A DNA stretch of 64,000 nucleotides, from positions 124,001-188,000 of the forward strand of contig NZ_JAOCQD020000002.1 of assembly GCF_025290835.2 (NCBI RefSeq). Direction: 5' to 3'. A program made the position numbers and the translations under genes. Below the pieces are notes generated by a model. It was not told where the DNA came from and did no database searches. It was given only the letters and a program-made list of their open reading frames with translations. The stretch is from Aquabacterium sp. OR-4. Its GTDB lineage: Bacteria > Pseudomonadota > Gammaproteobacteria > Burkholderiales > Burkholderiaceae_C. Positions 15,401 through 22,983 of the stretch are shown one piece after another (position 1 is the stretch's first letter; each line of letters begins with the position of its first letter).

Positions 15401-16508
15401 CGGTGTCGCGCCCCTGCAGGCCGCCGCCCACGCGGATGCGCCCGCCGCCGGCGTCGCCCGAGGCCTCCACCGTGGCGCCTGCGGCCAGCGCGATGTGCCG
15501 GCCCTGCAAAGTCACGTCGCCGCCGCGCTGGCCGACATCGAGACCGCTGGCCTCGGTGCGGCTGGTGGCGCCCAGGCTCAGGGTGTCGCTGGCGCGCAGC
15601 ACCAGCTGGCCTTCGGCGCCCTGCCCCAGGCTCAGCGCCGACACCAGGCCCTGCTGGTTGACGATGGCGCCGTACACATCCACCCGGCCCCCGGCCGCGG
15701 CCAGGCGGCCGAGGTTGAGCACCTCGCCCGCCGGCACCGCCACCCGCACCGCCAGATTGGGCAGGCCGGTGTCCACCAGGTCCACCGCGCTGGCCGCGCC
15801 CAGCGCCACCTGGCCGCCCGGGGCCAGGATGTCGCCGTGGTTCTCGACCCGGCCGCCCAGCAGCAGCACCTGGCCACCAAAGCTGGACTGCAGCGCGCCC
15901 TCGTTGCGCACCGTGGCGGCCAGGCCTTCATCGGCCGTGAAGCGGTAGCGTTGGGCCAGAAAATCGCTGTCGCCCAGGCGCAGCGTGCTGGACACCAGCC
16001 CGGCCACATCCACCCGGGCGCCCTGGCCGAACAGCACGCCGTTCGGGTTGAGCAGCCACACCTGGCCATTGCTGGACAGGCGGCCGAGGATGCGGCTGGG
16101 GTCGTCGCCGGTGACGCGGTTGAGCACCTTGCTGGCCGCGTTGGCCTGGTCGAAGCGCACCGAGGCCGCGGCGCCGATGTCGAAGCTCTTCCAGTTCAGG
16201 ATGGCGCCCGGGCTGTTGCGCACCACCATCTGCTGGCCCGTGGTCTGCACCGCGGCCTGGCCGGCACGCACCTGCAGGCCGGTGGGCAGCGCGCCGCTGG
16301 CCAGGGCCGGCAGCGGGCCGGCGGCCTGCAGCAGCAGCGGGCTGGCCAGCAGGCCGGCGGCCAGGATGGCGCGAGCGAGCGGCGTGAGTGCCAGCGGCGT
16401 CAGAACCCGAGGACTGAATGCCGGGCGGCGGCGCGCCTGGCCTGGGCGGGCGCCGGCAGCACTGCCGTGGCCGGGGGTGCGGGCGGCGGGATGGACAAGG
16501 CCTTGCAT
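12378..16508 (-). CDS. TPS exoprotein TpsA, N-terminal part with signal peptide and secretion domain
   Basis: First part (1,376 residues before the premature stop) of the filamentous-haemagglutinin-like exoprotein. A long N-terminus of about 60 residues ends in a hydrophobic signal (ARAILAAGLLASPLLLQAA). The TPS domain follows: NSPGAILNWKSFDIG, SRILGRLSSNGQVWLLNPNG with VLFG next (the NPNG hallmark), and RARGGALGGDGGFAEVSSKG followed by LLLDP near residue 450. It then enters autotransporter-like and FHA repeats. The ATG at 16508 is 10 bases from the tpsB stop; TGAGG next to that stop provides a Shine-Dalgarno site. tpsB-tpsA is the normal order, so the pair forms an operon. The reading frame ends at 12378 only because of the scarred repeat; the intended product spans to 5634, about 3,620 residues. 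Confidence 0.88.
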   Translation of the reverse strand: MQGLVHPAARTPGHGSAAGARPGQARRRPAFSPRVLTPLALTPLARAILAAGLLASPLLLQAAGPLPALASGALPTGLQVRAGQAAVQTTGQQMVVRNSPGAILNWKSFDIGAAASVRFDQANAASKVLNRVTGDDPSRILGRLSSNGQVWLLNPNGVLFGQGARVDVAGLVSSTLRLGDSDFLAQRYRFTADEGLAATVRNEGALQSSFGGQVLLLGGRVENHGDILAPGGQVALGAASAVDLVDTGLPNLAVRVAVPAGEVLNLGRLAAAGGRVDVYGAIVNQQGLVSALSLGQGAEGQLVLRASDTLSLGATSRTEASGLDVGQRGGDVTLQGRHIALAAGATVEASGDAGGGRIRVGGGLQGRDTDLANAATVQVAAGALLAADALGQGRGGQVMVWSDQLTRFEGLLRARGGALGGDGGFAEVSSKGELGFNGLADLRAVAGAAGSLLLDPSFLTIAATGANLSGQGDDLGSGSVLFGQYPRINSVITAGALNTQLALGNVLLQADNDITVNAPVEGSNALTLQAGRHILVNSSVRAASGIHLSANDPGGADSGFGVVQMAASASLDAGSGTLTISHNGGSGTHRLAGALSAGTLAIEGPVQLMGASTWTLSGDSTVASAISGNQGLTKAGSGTLTLAGSNNYGGGTTVAQGTLATAAADQLPDLGTLTVAAGASLALGGNDSIGALAGAGNVVLGDASLVSDASSNTSFSGRISGAGGFTKQGSGWLTLSGSNTYTGMTTVRTDSGRLIVAGTGEALPGALTIDGGRVVLDNSSRLTLPSLSMVGGWLSGTGEVLVSGPFTVSGSSAEINGSGSFATRGASSINLERANSGFLGVSKPWTNTGTLTLAGDDYLFFGYSQGTGGSLTNAAGGSVVLATSAASAMRVYTGASNVFSNAGSLRQTATGAHAIDLNTFTNTGTVEVQAGTLELSANGTDSGLYRIDAGATLAVTGGTRQFASGIGVSGSGTLQVAGGTLNLGNGSAITLANLQLSGGELTGSGDLIVSGAFSVDRSQVSLGGSGTLTTEGNSTVNLSAGGSFLGLGRTWVNRGILSISGDDFIYLGYPSGGSPSLLNAAGATLNLDTSAATPLALYTGTPSVINQGTLNHNTAARQLVNVLFSNSGTLNQNAGTLVLSANGSDSGRYNVASGATLEIGGGTRVLGSSANVAGAGSLLVSGGTTTIEGALDLANTGAAIGVSNGTLNFGGSASGNFAPVTVSGGTLNFNNSATVTVPSLTLSAGTLGGSGNLTVSGAFDVTGRHANLDGSGTLTTRGSSTVDMAEVNGGYLGIGRNWLNEGTLTFGGNDFAYIGYPSGSAVTLTNAAGATLNLNTSATNALAHYSGSTAIVNQGTLNHNAAGRHTVSAATAARCS

Positions 16509-16518
16509 GGCATCAACC

Positions 16519-18282
16519 TCAGAAGTTCAGCGTCAGCGACAGATGGGCGCGCAGATCGCCCTCGCGCGTGGTGGGCGCATCGCGCTGGGCCAGGGCCACA
16601 TCGAAGCGCAGCGTGGCCTGCTGCCATTGCGCACGCAGGCCGGCGCCCACGGCCGCCAGGTGGCAGCTGGCGCGGGTGCCCAGGCAGGGTGAGCCGCCGT
16701 GCACGCGCACCGTGCCCAGGTCGACAAACCCCAGCGGCCGCAGATCGGCGCCGCGCCAGGCCTCGGGCAGCAGGTTGGCGCCCTGCAGCTCGAAGCTCAT
16801 GCTCAGGCCGGCGTCACCGCTGAGCTCGCGTTCTTCGTAGCCGCGCACCGATTGCGCACCGCCCACGCCGAACATCTCGCCCGAGACCAGCGGCAGGTCG
16901 CTCCACTGGCCGCTGGCGCGCCAGGTGGCCTGCCACTCGTCACCCAGCGGCAGCGACAGCTGGCCCGCGCTGCGCATCAGCGCATAGCGGCGCCGGCTGC
17001 CGCTGCGGGCAGCCTCGAAATCCTGCGCCTCGCCATGGCGGCCGCCCAGCCCCAGGTTGGCGTGCAGGCCCAGGCTGAAGGACCAGCGCCACTGCGCGGT
17101 GGCCTGCGCGGCATAGCTGATCGACACCGGCTGCGCCGACACGCTGGCGCCGGCGCTGCCGCAGGCCTGGCTGCCCAGGCCGTCGATCTGGCAGCTGTTC
17201 TTGTTTTCGCGCAGTTCCAGGCCCAGCATCAGGCGCTGGTCGATGTTGCCCTGGCGCGGCAGGTAGACCGACAGGCGCGAGCCGACGATGGTGCCCTTGC
17301 CCGAGAACTGCAGATCACCGGCCGCGGTGCCCACCTTGCCGGCATCCACATTGCTCCAGGCGCCGTATAGGTCGACCGCCAGCGCCTGGCCATACAGCGG
17401 TGCGCGGTAGCTGCCGCTCAGCGAGGCCACGGCCGAGGTGTCTTGCGGCGCGGTGAGCAGCTCGGCCGCGAACACATGGTCGCGGTCCAGCACATTGGCG
17501 TGCTGCCAGCCCAGCGCCGCGCGCCACTGGCCCACCTGGCCGCCGCCGGTGTTGTCGAGCCGGGCATTGAAGCGCGACACCGGCAGCTCGGCCACGCTGA
17601 GCGCGGCATCCACCTCGCCAGGCTTGCTGCCCGGCTGCAGCAGCACCTGCACCTGCTTGGCCGGGTTCTCGTTGGCGATCTGGATCTCGGCGTCGATGCG
17701 CCGCACATGCGGCGTGGCGCCCTCCGCCAGCGAAGGCAGGCTGGCGCGGATGTTGGCGGCACTGAACTGCTGCTGGCCGCTGAGCACCACCTGGGCCAGA
17801 CGCCCCTCGACCACGCGGATCAGCACCACGCCGCCGCGCAGGTCCTGCTCGGGCACAAAGGCCACCACGCCGCCATAGCCGGCCTCGCGGTACAGGGCCT
17901 GCACCGCCTGGGCCGCCGCACGCAGCCTCTCGAGCGTGGCCGGGCCCAAGAACGGGGCCAGCCGGGCATCAAGCTCGGCACGGTCGAGCAGCGTGGCACC
18001 GGCCAGCTCGTAGCGCTGCACATCCACGCTGGGCGCGGTGGCAGCCGCTGCGGCCGCGGCCGTGGGTGTGGGTGTGGCCGCTGGTGCGGCGGCCGATGAG
18101 GCAGCCGCTGCCTGGGCCAGCGCCGCCCCCGCCAGCCCCAAGCCGAGCCTCAGCCCCAACATCACCAGGCGGCCAGCGCCCATGCCGGGCACGGCGCGCC
18201 GCCCGGCCTCCGGCCCGCGGCTGCCCGCCTGGCGCCCCGTGTGTGTACCCAATCTGCTGTGCAAAACAAGCCTCCCAGCCAT
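16519..18282 (-). CDS. Two-partner secretion outer-membrane transporter TpsB (ShlB/FhaC/HecB family)
   Basis: Omp85-related pore of about 587 residues that should export the adjacent TpsA. Visible parts: a signal region (MGAGRLVMLGLRLGLGLAG), an Ala/Pro/Thr linker, a POTRA domain beginning VDVQRYELAGATLLDRAELD with YREAGYGGVVAFVPEQ, a second POTRA with IANENPAKQVQVLLQPG, and a 16-strand barrel containing the VRGYEERELSG motif of the inward loop. The last residue is Phe (HLSLTLNF), as in outer-membrane proteins. The frame is open to 18492, but the ATG at 18282 is preferred because GGAG lies 7 bases upstream; ATG 18183 is another option, directly before the hydrophobic core. It is transcribed divergently from the paa operon. 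Confidence 0.9.
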   Translation of the reverse strand: MAGRLVLHSRLGTHTGRQAGSRGPEAGRRAVPGMGAGRLVMLGLRLGLGLAGAALAQAAAASSAAAPAATPTPTAAAAAAATAPSVDVQRYELAGATLLDRAELDARLAPFLGPATLERLRAAAQAVQALYREAGYGGVVAFVPEQDLRGGVVLIRVVEGRLAQVVLSGQQQFSAANIRASLPSLAEGATPHVRRIDAEIQIANENPAKQVQVLLQPGSKPGEVDAALSVAELPVSRFNARLDNTGGGQVGQWRAALGWQHANVLDRDHVFAAELLTAPQDTSAVASLSGSYRAPLYGQALAVDLYGAWSNVDAGKVGTAAGDLQFSGKGTIVGSRLSVYLPRQGNIDQRLMLGLELRENKNSCQIDGLGSQACGSAGASVSAQPVSISYAAQATAQWRWSFSLGLHANLGLGGRHGEAQDFEAARSGSRRRYALMRSAGQLSLPLGDEWQATWRASGQWSDLPLVSGEMFGVGGAQSVRGYEERELSGDAGLSMSFELQGANLLPEAWRGADLRPLGFVDLGTVRVHGGSPCLGTRASCHLAAVGAGLRAQWQQATLRFDVALAQRDAPTTREGDLRAHLSLTLNF

Positions 18283-18427
18283 GCCCCTGCTCCGAGTGCC
18301 GCTTGTATCAATCCGGGGCGGATGCAGCGTCCACTGTTCGTGGGGTGGCGCGGCCCATCCATCCCCCCTGCAGGCGACGCCGGCGCGCCTTCCCTCGCCT
18401 TCGGGGCAAACCCTGAGGGTTTTCAGC

Positions 18428-18456
18428 TTGCCCTGCCAGCCCGGCTTGCCTAAGAT
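18428..18456 (+). promoter_or_regulatory. Predicted sigma-70 promoter of the paa operon
   Basis: TTGCCC at 18428-18433 and TAAGAT at 18451-18456 are separated by exactly 17 bases, a good housekeeping promoter pair. Transcription would start near 18463, inside the palindromic operator that follows. Confidence 0.65.
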
Positions 18457-18458
18457 CA

Positions 18459-18472
18459 ACCGAACGGTCGGT
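18459..18472. promoter_or_regulatory. Palindromic operator, probable TetR-type PaaR site
   Basis: Perfect inverted repeat ACCGA-ACGG-TCGGT lying immediately after the -10 box and over the expected transcription start. A repressor bound here would block the promoter. The TetR-family gene four genes downstream is the obvious candidate; binding is inferred. Confidence 0.6.
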
Positions 18473-18559
18473 AGAACTTGAAGCGGCGCCATCGCCCCTC
18501 AGGCACCGGCCGGGCAGCCCGCCTGTTTGAGGCCCCCAGCCACCCTTGATGTCTTGCCC

Positions 18560-19315
18560 ATGAGCCACAGCCCCGAACCCAGCCTGGCCGAGCGCGTGCG
18601 CGACGCGATGTGGGCCAACGACCATGCCGTGCGCGGCCTGGGCATGCAGGTGCTGGCCGTGGGCGCGGGCACGGCCACGGTGAGCATGGCCGTGCGCCAC
18701 GACATGGTGAACGGCCACCAGCTGTGCCACGGCGGCCTGATCGCCACGCTGGCCGACTCGGCCTTTGCCTACGCCTGCAATGCCTACAACGAGGTCACCG
18801 TGGCCTCGGGCTTCGCCATCGAGCTGCTGGCGCCGGGCCAGCTGGGCGATGTGCTCACCGCGCGCTGCGTGGAGGTGAGCAAGAGCGGGCGCACCGGCGT
18901 CTACGACGTCGAGGTGCACAACCAGCACGGCATCGCCGGCAAGGCGCTGAAGGAAGCGCGCTACCACCAGCAGCACGCTGCCGACTGGGTGCTGCGCCTG
19001 GCCGACGGCACCGATGCGTCGCGCCAGCGCGTCGATGCCGCGCTGGCCGCGCTGGCCCGCTACATCCCCGAGCTGTTTGCCGACGACGCAGCCGACCAGG
19101 CAGCGGCCGCCAACGGCTGGGGCCCCGCCCGCGCCGCGCTGCGCGAGGCCTGGGAGGCCGAGGTCACGGTCGTGTTCAGCGAATGCGGCCTGGCCCTGCC
19201 GGCCGCGGGCCAGTTCGTCAGCACAGGCAGCACCGGCGTGCACACCGAGCACATGGGTCGCATCCTGGCCGAGCTGCAATACCTGCAGCGCGCCTATCCC
19301 GGCGGCGTGTGGTGA
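18560..19315 (+). CDS. In-frame fusion of PaaI thioesterase to the C-terminal half of PaaC
   Basis: Chimeric protein of 251 residues. Residues 1 to about 124 are PaaI, the hotdog thioesterase that rescues CoA from dead-end phenylacetate intermediates: NGHQLCHGGL, then the catalytic Asp in LIATLADSAFAYACNAYNE and TGVYDVEVHNQHG. From about residue 125 the sequence becomes the last half of PaaC, the structural subunit of phenylacetyl-CoA epoxidase: IAGKALKEARYHQQHAADWV, then AWEAEVTVVFSECG and TEHMGRILAELQYLQRAYPG to the end. PaaI's final strand and PaaC's first 120 or so residues are missing, as are paaA and paaB. The fusion reads into paaD with the normal GTGA overlap, so the PaaC end is in its native setting. 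A deletion joining the two genes is inferred; the epoxidase cannot be complete from this locus. Confidence 0.88.
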   Translation: MSHSPEPSLAERVRDAMWANDHAVRGLGMQVLAVGAGTATVSMAVRHDMVNGHQLCHGGLIATLADSAFAYACNAYNEVTVASGFAIELLAPGQLGDVLTARCVEVSKSGRTGVYDVEVHNQHGIAGKALKEARYHQQHAADWVLRLADGTDASRQRVDAALAALARYIPELFADDAADQAAAANGWGPARAALREAWEAEVTVVFSECGLALPAAGQFVSTGSTGVHTEHMGRILAELQYLQRAYPGGVW

Positions 19316-19317
19316 AC

Positions 19318-19842
19318 ATGTGCGGCGCCGAGGTGCTCAGCAAGGTCGAGGCCGCCTGGCGCGTGCTCGACACCGTGCCCGACCCCGAGGTGCCCGCCAT
19401 CTCGGTGCGTGATCTGGGCATCGTGCGCGATGTGCTGCTGGGCGATGCTGGCGATCTCACCATCGTTGTCACGCCCACCTACAGCGGCTGCCCGGCCACC
19501 GAGGTGATCAACCAGTCGATCACCGATGCGCTGACCGAGGCCGGCCTGGGCCCGGTGAGCGTGGCACTGCGCCGCGCCCCGGCCTGGACCACCGACTGGA
19601 TCAGCGAAGCCGGCCGCGACAAGCTGCGCGCCTACGGCATCGCCCCGCCCGGCCCGGCGCTGGCCGAGGGCGAGCAACCGATCCGCTTCATGGCCCGGGT
19701 GAGCCAGGCACCCGCCATCGCCTGCCCGCGCTGCGGCAGCGCCCACACCGAGCGCCTGTCGGCCTTTGGCAGCACGGCCTGCAAGTCGCTGTACCGCTGC
19801 ATCGCCTGCAAAGAACCCTTCGAGCACTTCAAACCGATATGA
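19318..19842 (+). CDS. paaD: Phenylacetyl-CoA epoxidase accessory subunit PaaD
   Basis: Protein of 174 residues (176 if the GTG at 19312, which overlaps the upstream stop, is used). The N-terminal half is a DUF59/SufT-like domain (DTVPDPEVPAISVRDLGIVR, PTYSGCPATEVINQ). The C-terminal half has paired cysteines (CPRCGSAHTERLS, then CKSLYRCIACKEPFEHFKPI) that should bind zinc. PaaD is thought to help assemble the metal or Fe-S centres of the PaaABCE epoxidase. The stop overlaps paaE as ATGA. Identity is secure from the gene order and the characteristic C-terminus. Confidence 0.92.
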   Translation: MCGAEVLSKVEAAWRVLDTVPDPEVPAISVRDLGIVRDVLLGDAGDLTIVVTPTYSGCPATEVINQSITDALTEAGLGPVSVALRRAPAWTTDWISEAGRDKLRAYGIAPPGPALAEGEQPIRFMARVSQAPAIACPRCGSAHTERLSAFGSTACKSLYRCIACKEPFEHFKPI

Positions 19843-20942
19843 GCACCCCCCTCTTCCATGACCTGACGGTGCGCCGCATCGAGCCCGACACGGCCGAGGC
19901 GGTGATCGTGAGCTTTGCGGTGCCCGAGGCGCTGCGCGAGGTGTTCGGCTTCACGCAGGGCCAGTACCTGACGCTGCGCGCCACCATCGATGGGCAGGAT
20001 CTGCGCCGTTCGTACTCGATCTGCGCCGGCGTTGACGATGGCGAGCTGCGCGTGGGCGTGCGCAAGGTCAAGGGCGGCGTGTTCAGCCACTGGATCCACG
20101 AGCGCCTGCAAGCCGGCGCCAGCGTGGCCGTGATGGCACCGCAGGGCCGCTTCTTCGTGCCCATCGAGCCGGCCAGCGCACGCCACCATGTGGGTTTTGC
20201 CGGTGGCAGCGGCATCACGCCGATCCTGTCGATCATGAAGACGGTGCTGGCGCGCGAGCCGAAGAGCCGCTTCACGCTGATCTACGGCAACCGCTCGCTG
20301 CAGTCGACGATGTTCAAGGAAGAGCTCGAAGACCTGAAAAACCGCTACCTCACCCGCCTGGCCCTGCACCATGTGTTCAGCGACGAGCCCACCGACGCGC
20401 CCTTGAACATGGGCCTGATGAACCGCGACAAGCTGGGCCATTTCCTGCGCAGCGTGGTGCCGGCGGCCGGCGTGGATCACGCCTACATCTGCGGCCCCTT
20501 CCAGATGAACGACGAGGCCCAGGCCGCGCTGCTGGACGCCGGCGTGCCCGAGGAGCGCGTGCACATCGAGCGCTTTGGCGTGGCGCCGGGCGCCAGCGGC
20601 GCTGCGGGCCAGGCCGTGGGCGCCGTGGTGCACGAGGCCCGCCCGGGCGATGCCGAGCAGTCGCGCATCGTGGTCATCCGCGACGGCCTGCGCCGCGAGT
20701 TCGACTTCCGGCGCGAGCAGCCCAGCATCCTGGACGCGGCCTCGGCCGCCGGCCTGGAGATGCCCTTCTCGTGCACCTCGGGCGTGTGCGGCACCTGCCG
20801 CGCCAAGGTGCTGGAGGGCGATGTGCGGCTGGAGCGCAACTTCGCGCTCGACAAGAGCGAGCTGGCGGCCGGCTTCGTGCTGTGCTGCCAGGCGCATCCC
20901 GTCACCCAGCACGTGGTGCTGTCCTTCGACGAGAGAAGCTGA
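19839..20942 (+). CDS. paaE: Phenylacetyl-CoA epoxidase reductase subunit PaaE
   Basis: Electron-transfer protein of 367 residues that passes electrons from NADPH to the PaaA di-iron site. The domain order is FAD-binding (RRSYSICAGV, about residues 50-60), NAD(P)-binding (VGFAGGSGITPILSIMKTV, about residue 120), and a C-terminal plant-type 2Fe-2S ferredoxin with CTSGVCGTC and a final cysteine in VLCCQAHP. The length is typical. The start overlaps paaD by 4 bases. With paaA, paaB and intact paaC missing, it has no local epoxidase partner, though homologues could be encoded elsewhere. Confidence 0.93.
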   Translation: MSTPLFHDLTVRRIEPDTAEAVIVSFAVPEALREVFGFTQGQYLTLRATIDGQDLRRSYSICAGVDDGELRVGVRKVKGGVFSHWIHERLQAGASVAVMAPQGRFFVPIEPASARHHVGFAGGSGITPILSIMKTVLAREPKSRFTLIYGNRSLQSTMFKEELEDLKNRYLTRLALHHVFSDEPTDAPLNMGLMNRDKLGHFLRSVVPAAGVDHAYICGPFQMNDEAQAALLDAGVPEERVHIERFGVAPGASGAAGQAVGAVVHEARPGDAEQSRIVVIRDGLRREFDFRREQPSILDAASAAGLEMPFSCTSGVCGTCRAKVLEGDVRLERNFALDKSELAAGFVLCCQAHPVTQHVVLSFDERS

Positions 20943-20947
20943 ACCGG

Positions 20948-21550
20948 ATGGGACGCGGACGATCCGCCGGCTACGACGACCAGCGCGAGATGATCCTCGC
21001 GCGGGCCGGCGAGCTGTTTGCCAACCGCGGCTATGCCGCCACCTCGATGAACCAGGTGGCCGAGGCCTGCGGCCTGAGCAAGGCCACGCTGTACCACTAC
21101 TACCGCGACAAGTACGCGCTGCTGGTGCAGCTGGCCGAAGGCCATGTGCAGCGCCTGCACGCCCTGGTGGCCGAGGTCGAAGGCGAAGCCCTGGCGCCCG
21201 AGCCGCGCCTGCGCCGGCTGATCCAGCGCTTTGTGGCCGAATACGCCGATGCCCAGCATGCCCACCGCGTGCTCACCGAAGACGTGAAGTTCCTCGAGCC
21301 CGAGGATGCCCGGCGCGTGCTGGGCCTCGAGCGCGAGGTGGTGGCCGGCATGGCCCGCGCCGTGGTGGCGGTGCGCCCCGATCTGGACGGCGAGCAGATG
21401 CCCAAGCCGCTGACCATGCTGCTGTTCGGCATGATCAACTGGATGTTCACCTGGATGCGGCCCGATGGCGGCCTCAGCCACGAGGCCATGGCGCCCATCG
21501 TGGCCGACCTGTTTCTGGGCGGATTGCCAGCCGTGAAACCGCCTATCTGA
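20948..21550 (+). CDS. paaR: TetR-family regulator, probable PaaR
   Basis: Repressor of 200 residues. The N-terminal helix-turn-helix is clear: REMILARAGELFANRGYAAT, then NQVAEACGLSKATLYHYYRDK. The C-terminal part should bind a ligand, likely phenylacetyl-CoA by analogy with TetR-type PaaR proteins; this is inference. The start at ATG 20948 lies five bases after paaE, so it is co-transcribed and probably autoregulated through the ACCGA-N4-TCGGT palindrome at the head of the operon. Confidence 0.85.
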   Translation: MGRGRSAGYDDQREMILARAGELFANRGYAATSMNQVAEACGLSKATLYHYYRDKYALLVQLAEGHVQRLHALVAEVEGEALAPEPRLRRLIQRFVAEYADAQHAHRVLTEDVKFLEPEDARRVLGLEREVVAGMARAVVAVRPDLDGEQMPKPLTMLLFGMINWMFTWMRPDGGLSHEAMAPIVADLFLGGLPAVKPPI

Positions 21551-21632
21551 ACCGGCCCCACGCCCTGCTACAAACGCCGGCGCAACCCATTCAACCCCCG
21601 CCCTGCGGCGCTTCAAGGAAACACCCCGCACC

Positions 21633-22841
21633 ATGAGCCTGACCGCCAACGCCTGGATCATCGACGGCATCCGAACGCCCATCGGCCGCTACGGCGGCGC
21701 GCTGGCCGGCGTGCGCACCGACGACCTCGGCGCGATCCCGATCCGTGCCCTGATCGAGCGCAACCCCGGCATCAACTGGACCGCCGTCGACGACGTGATC
21801 TACGGCTGCGCCAACCAGGCCGGCGAAGACAACCGCAACGTCGCCCGCATGGCCGCGCTGCTGGCCGGCCTGCCCGCCGCGGTGGCCGGCGTCACGCTCA
21901 ACCGCCTGTGCGGCTCGGGCCTGGATGCCGTGGCGATGGCCGCGCGCACCATCGCCGCCGGCGACGGCCAGCTGCTGATCGCCGGCGGCGTGGAGAGCAT
22001 GACCCGCGCCCCCTTCGTGATGGGCAAGGCCGACAGCGCCTTCTCGCGCACAGCCAAGATCGAGGACACCACGATCGGCTGGCGCTTCGTCAACCCGGCG
22101 ATGAAGGCCGCCCACGGCATCGACTCGATGCCCGAAACCGCCGAGAACGTGGCGCAGGAGTTCGGCATCGCCCGCGTGGATCAAGACGCCTTTGCGCTGC
22201 GCTCTCAGGCGCGCTGGCAGGCCGCCCACGAGGCGGGCTATTTCAGCGGCGAGACCGTGCCGGTGAGCCTGCCCACCAAGAAGGGCGAGCCGGTGCTGTT
22301 CAGCACCGACGAGCATCCGCGCGCCACGACGCTGGAGGCGCTGGGCAAGTTGAAGGGCGTGGTGCGGCCCGATGGCTCGGTGACCGCCGGCAACGCCTCG
22401 GGCGTCAACGACGGCTCGGTGGCCCTGCTGCTGGCCGGAGATGCCGCGGTCAAGCAATACGGCCTGAAGCCGCGTGGCCGCGTCATCGGCTGCGCGGTGG
22501 CCGGCGTGCCGCCGCGCATCATGGGCATCGGCCCGGCGCCGGCCACGCAAAAGCTGCTGGCGCGCATCGGCTGGTCACTCGACAGCGTGGACGTGATCGA
22601 GCTGAACGAGGCCTTTGCCGCGCAGGGCCTGGCCGTCACGCGCCAGCTGGGCCTGGCCGACGACGATGCCCGCGTCAACCCCAACGGCGGCGCCATCGCC
22701 ATCGGCCACCCGCTGGGCGCCTCGGGCGCGCGCCTGGCCCTCACCGCGCTGCGCCAGCTGGAGCGCACCGGCGGCAGGCGGGCCATCGCCACCATGTGCA
22801 TCGGCGTCGGCCAAGGCATCGCGATGGCCATTGAACGTTGA
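21633..22841 (+). CDS. paaJ: 3-oxoadipyl-CoA/3-oxo-5,6-dehydrosuberyl-CoA thiolase
   Basis: Thiolase of 402 residues that cleaves beta-ketoacyl-CoA at the end of phenylacetate (or beta-ketoadipate) degradation to acetyl-CoA and succinyl-CoA. Active-site features: nucleophilic Cys93 in LNRLCGSGLDA, the His in GGAIAIGHPLGASGAR and the second Cys in MCIGVGQG. The start DGIRTPIGRYGG is typical of PcaF/PaaJ. There are 82 bases between paaR and this gene; AAGGAA lies before the ATG. PcaF is an equally valid name; the operon position favours a phenylacetate role. Confidence 0.92.
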   Translation: MSLTANAWIIDGIRTPIGRYGGALAGVRTDDLGAIPIRALIERNPGINWTAVDDVIYGCANQAGEDNRNVARMAALLAGLPAAVAGVTLNRLCGSGLDAVAMAARTIAAGDGQLLIAGGVESMTRAPFVMGKADSAFSRTAKIEDTTIGWRFVNPAMKAAHGIDSMPETAENVAQEFGIARVDQDAFALRSQARWQAAHEAGYFSGETVPVSLPTKKGEPVLFSTDEHPRATTLEALGKLKGVVRPDGSVTAGNASGVNDGSVALLLAGDAAVKQYGLKPRGRVIGCAVAGVPPRIMGIGPAPATQKLLARIGWSLDSVDVIELNEAFAAQGLAVTRQLGLADDDARVNPNGGAIAIGHPLGASGARLALTALRQLERTGGRRAIATMCIGVGQGIAMAIER

Positions 22842-22842
22842 C

Positions 22843-22925
22843 CCCCCCGAAGCGGCTTCGCTGCCTCCCCCCAGGGGGCGCCGCCAGTGGCCCGGCAAAG
22901 CCGGCTCCACGGCGACCGCTGGGTT
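22843..22925. repeat. REP-like intergenic palindromic element
   Basis: Directly after the thiolase stop lies a cluster of short hairpins: AGCG-gctt-CGCT, CCCCC-ca-GGGGG and CCGGC-aaa-GCCGG. I recall very similar C-run palindromic sequences between genes in many Burkholderiales genomes, so this is probably a dispersed repeat. It may also slow or end transcription before the binding-protein gene. No second copy is recognised in this window. Confidence 0.5.
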
Positions 22926-22983
22926 GCCAGCACCGCACCCTTGGTACCACTGCCACCTGTTCCCACCTTCGAGGAGACAAGAC

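Larger units (their letters stand above)
18283..18559. other. Divergent intergenic region between tpsB and the paa operon
   Basis: About 277 bases without a credible gene. The right part holds the paa promoter and operator listed separately. The left part should contain the tpsB promoter and its Shine-Dalgarno site, but no strong promoter boxes are seen on the minus strand. Confidence 0.5.

Noticed and set aside
18283..18492. Longer N-terminus of TpsB starting at 18492
   Set aside because: It would run through the paa promoter region with no Shine-Dalgarno site; ATG 18282 has GGAG at good spacing and leads to a signal sequence.
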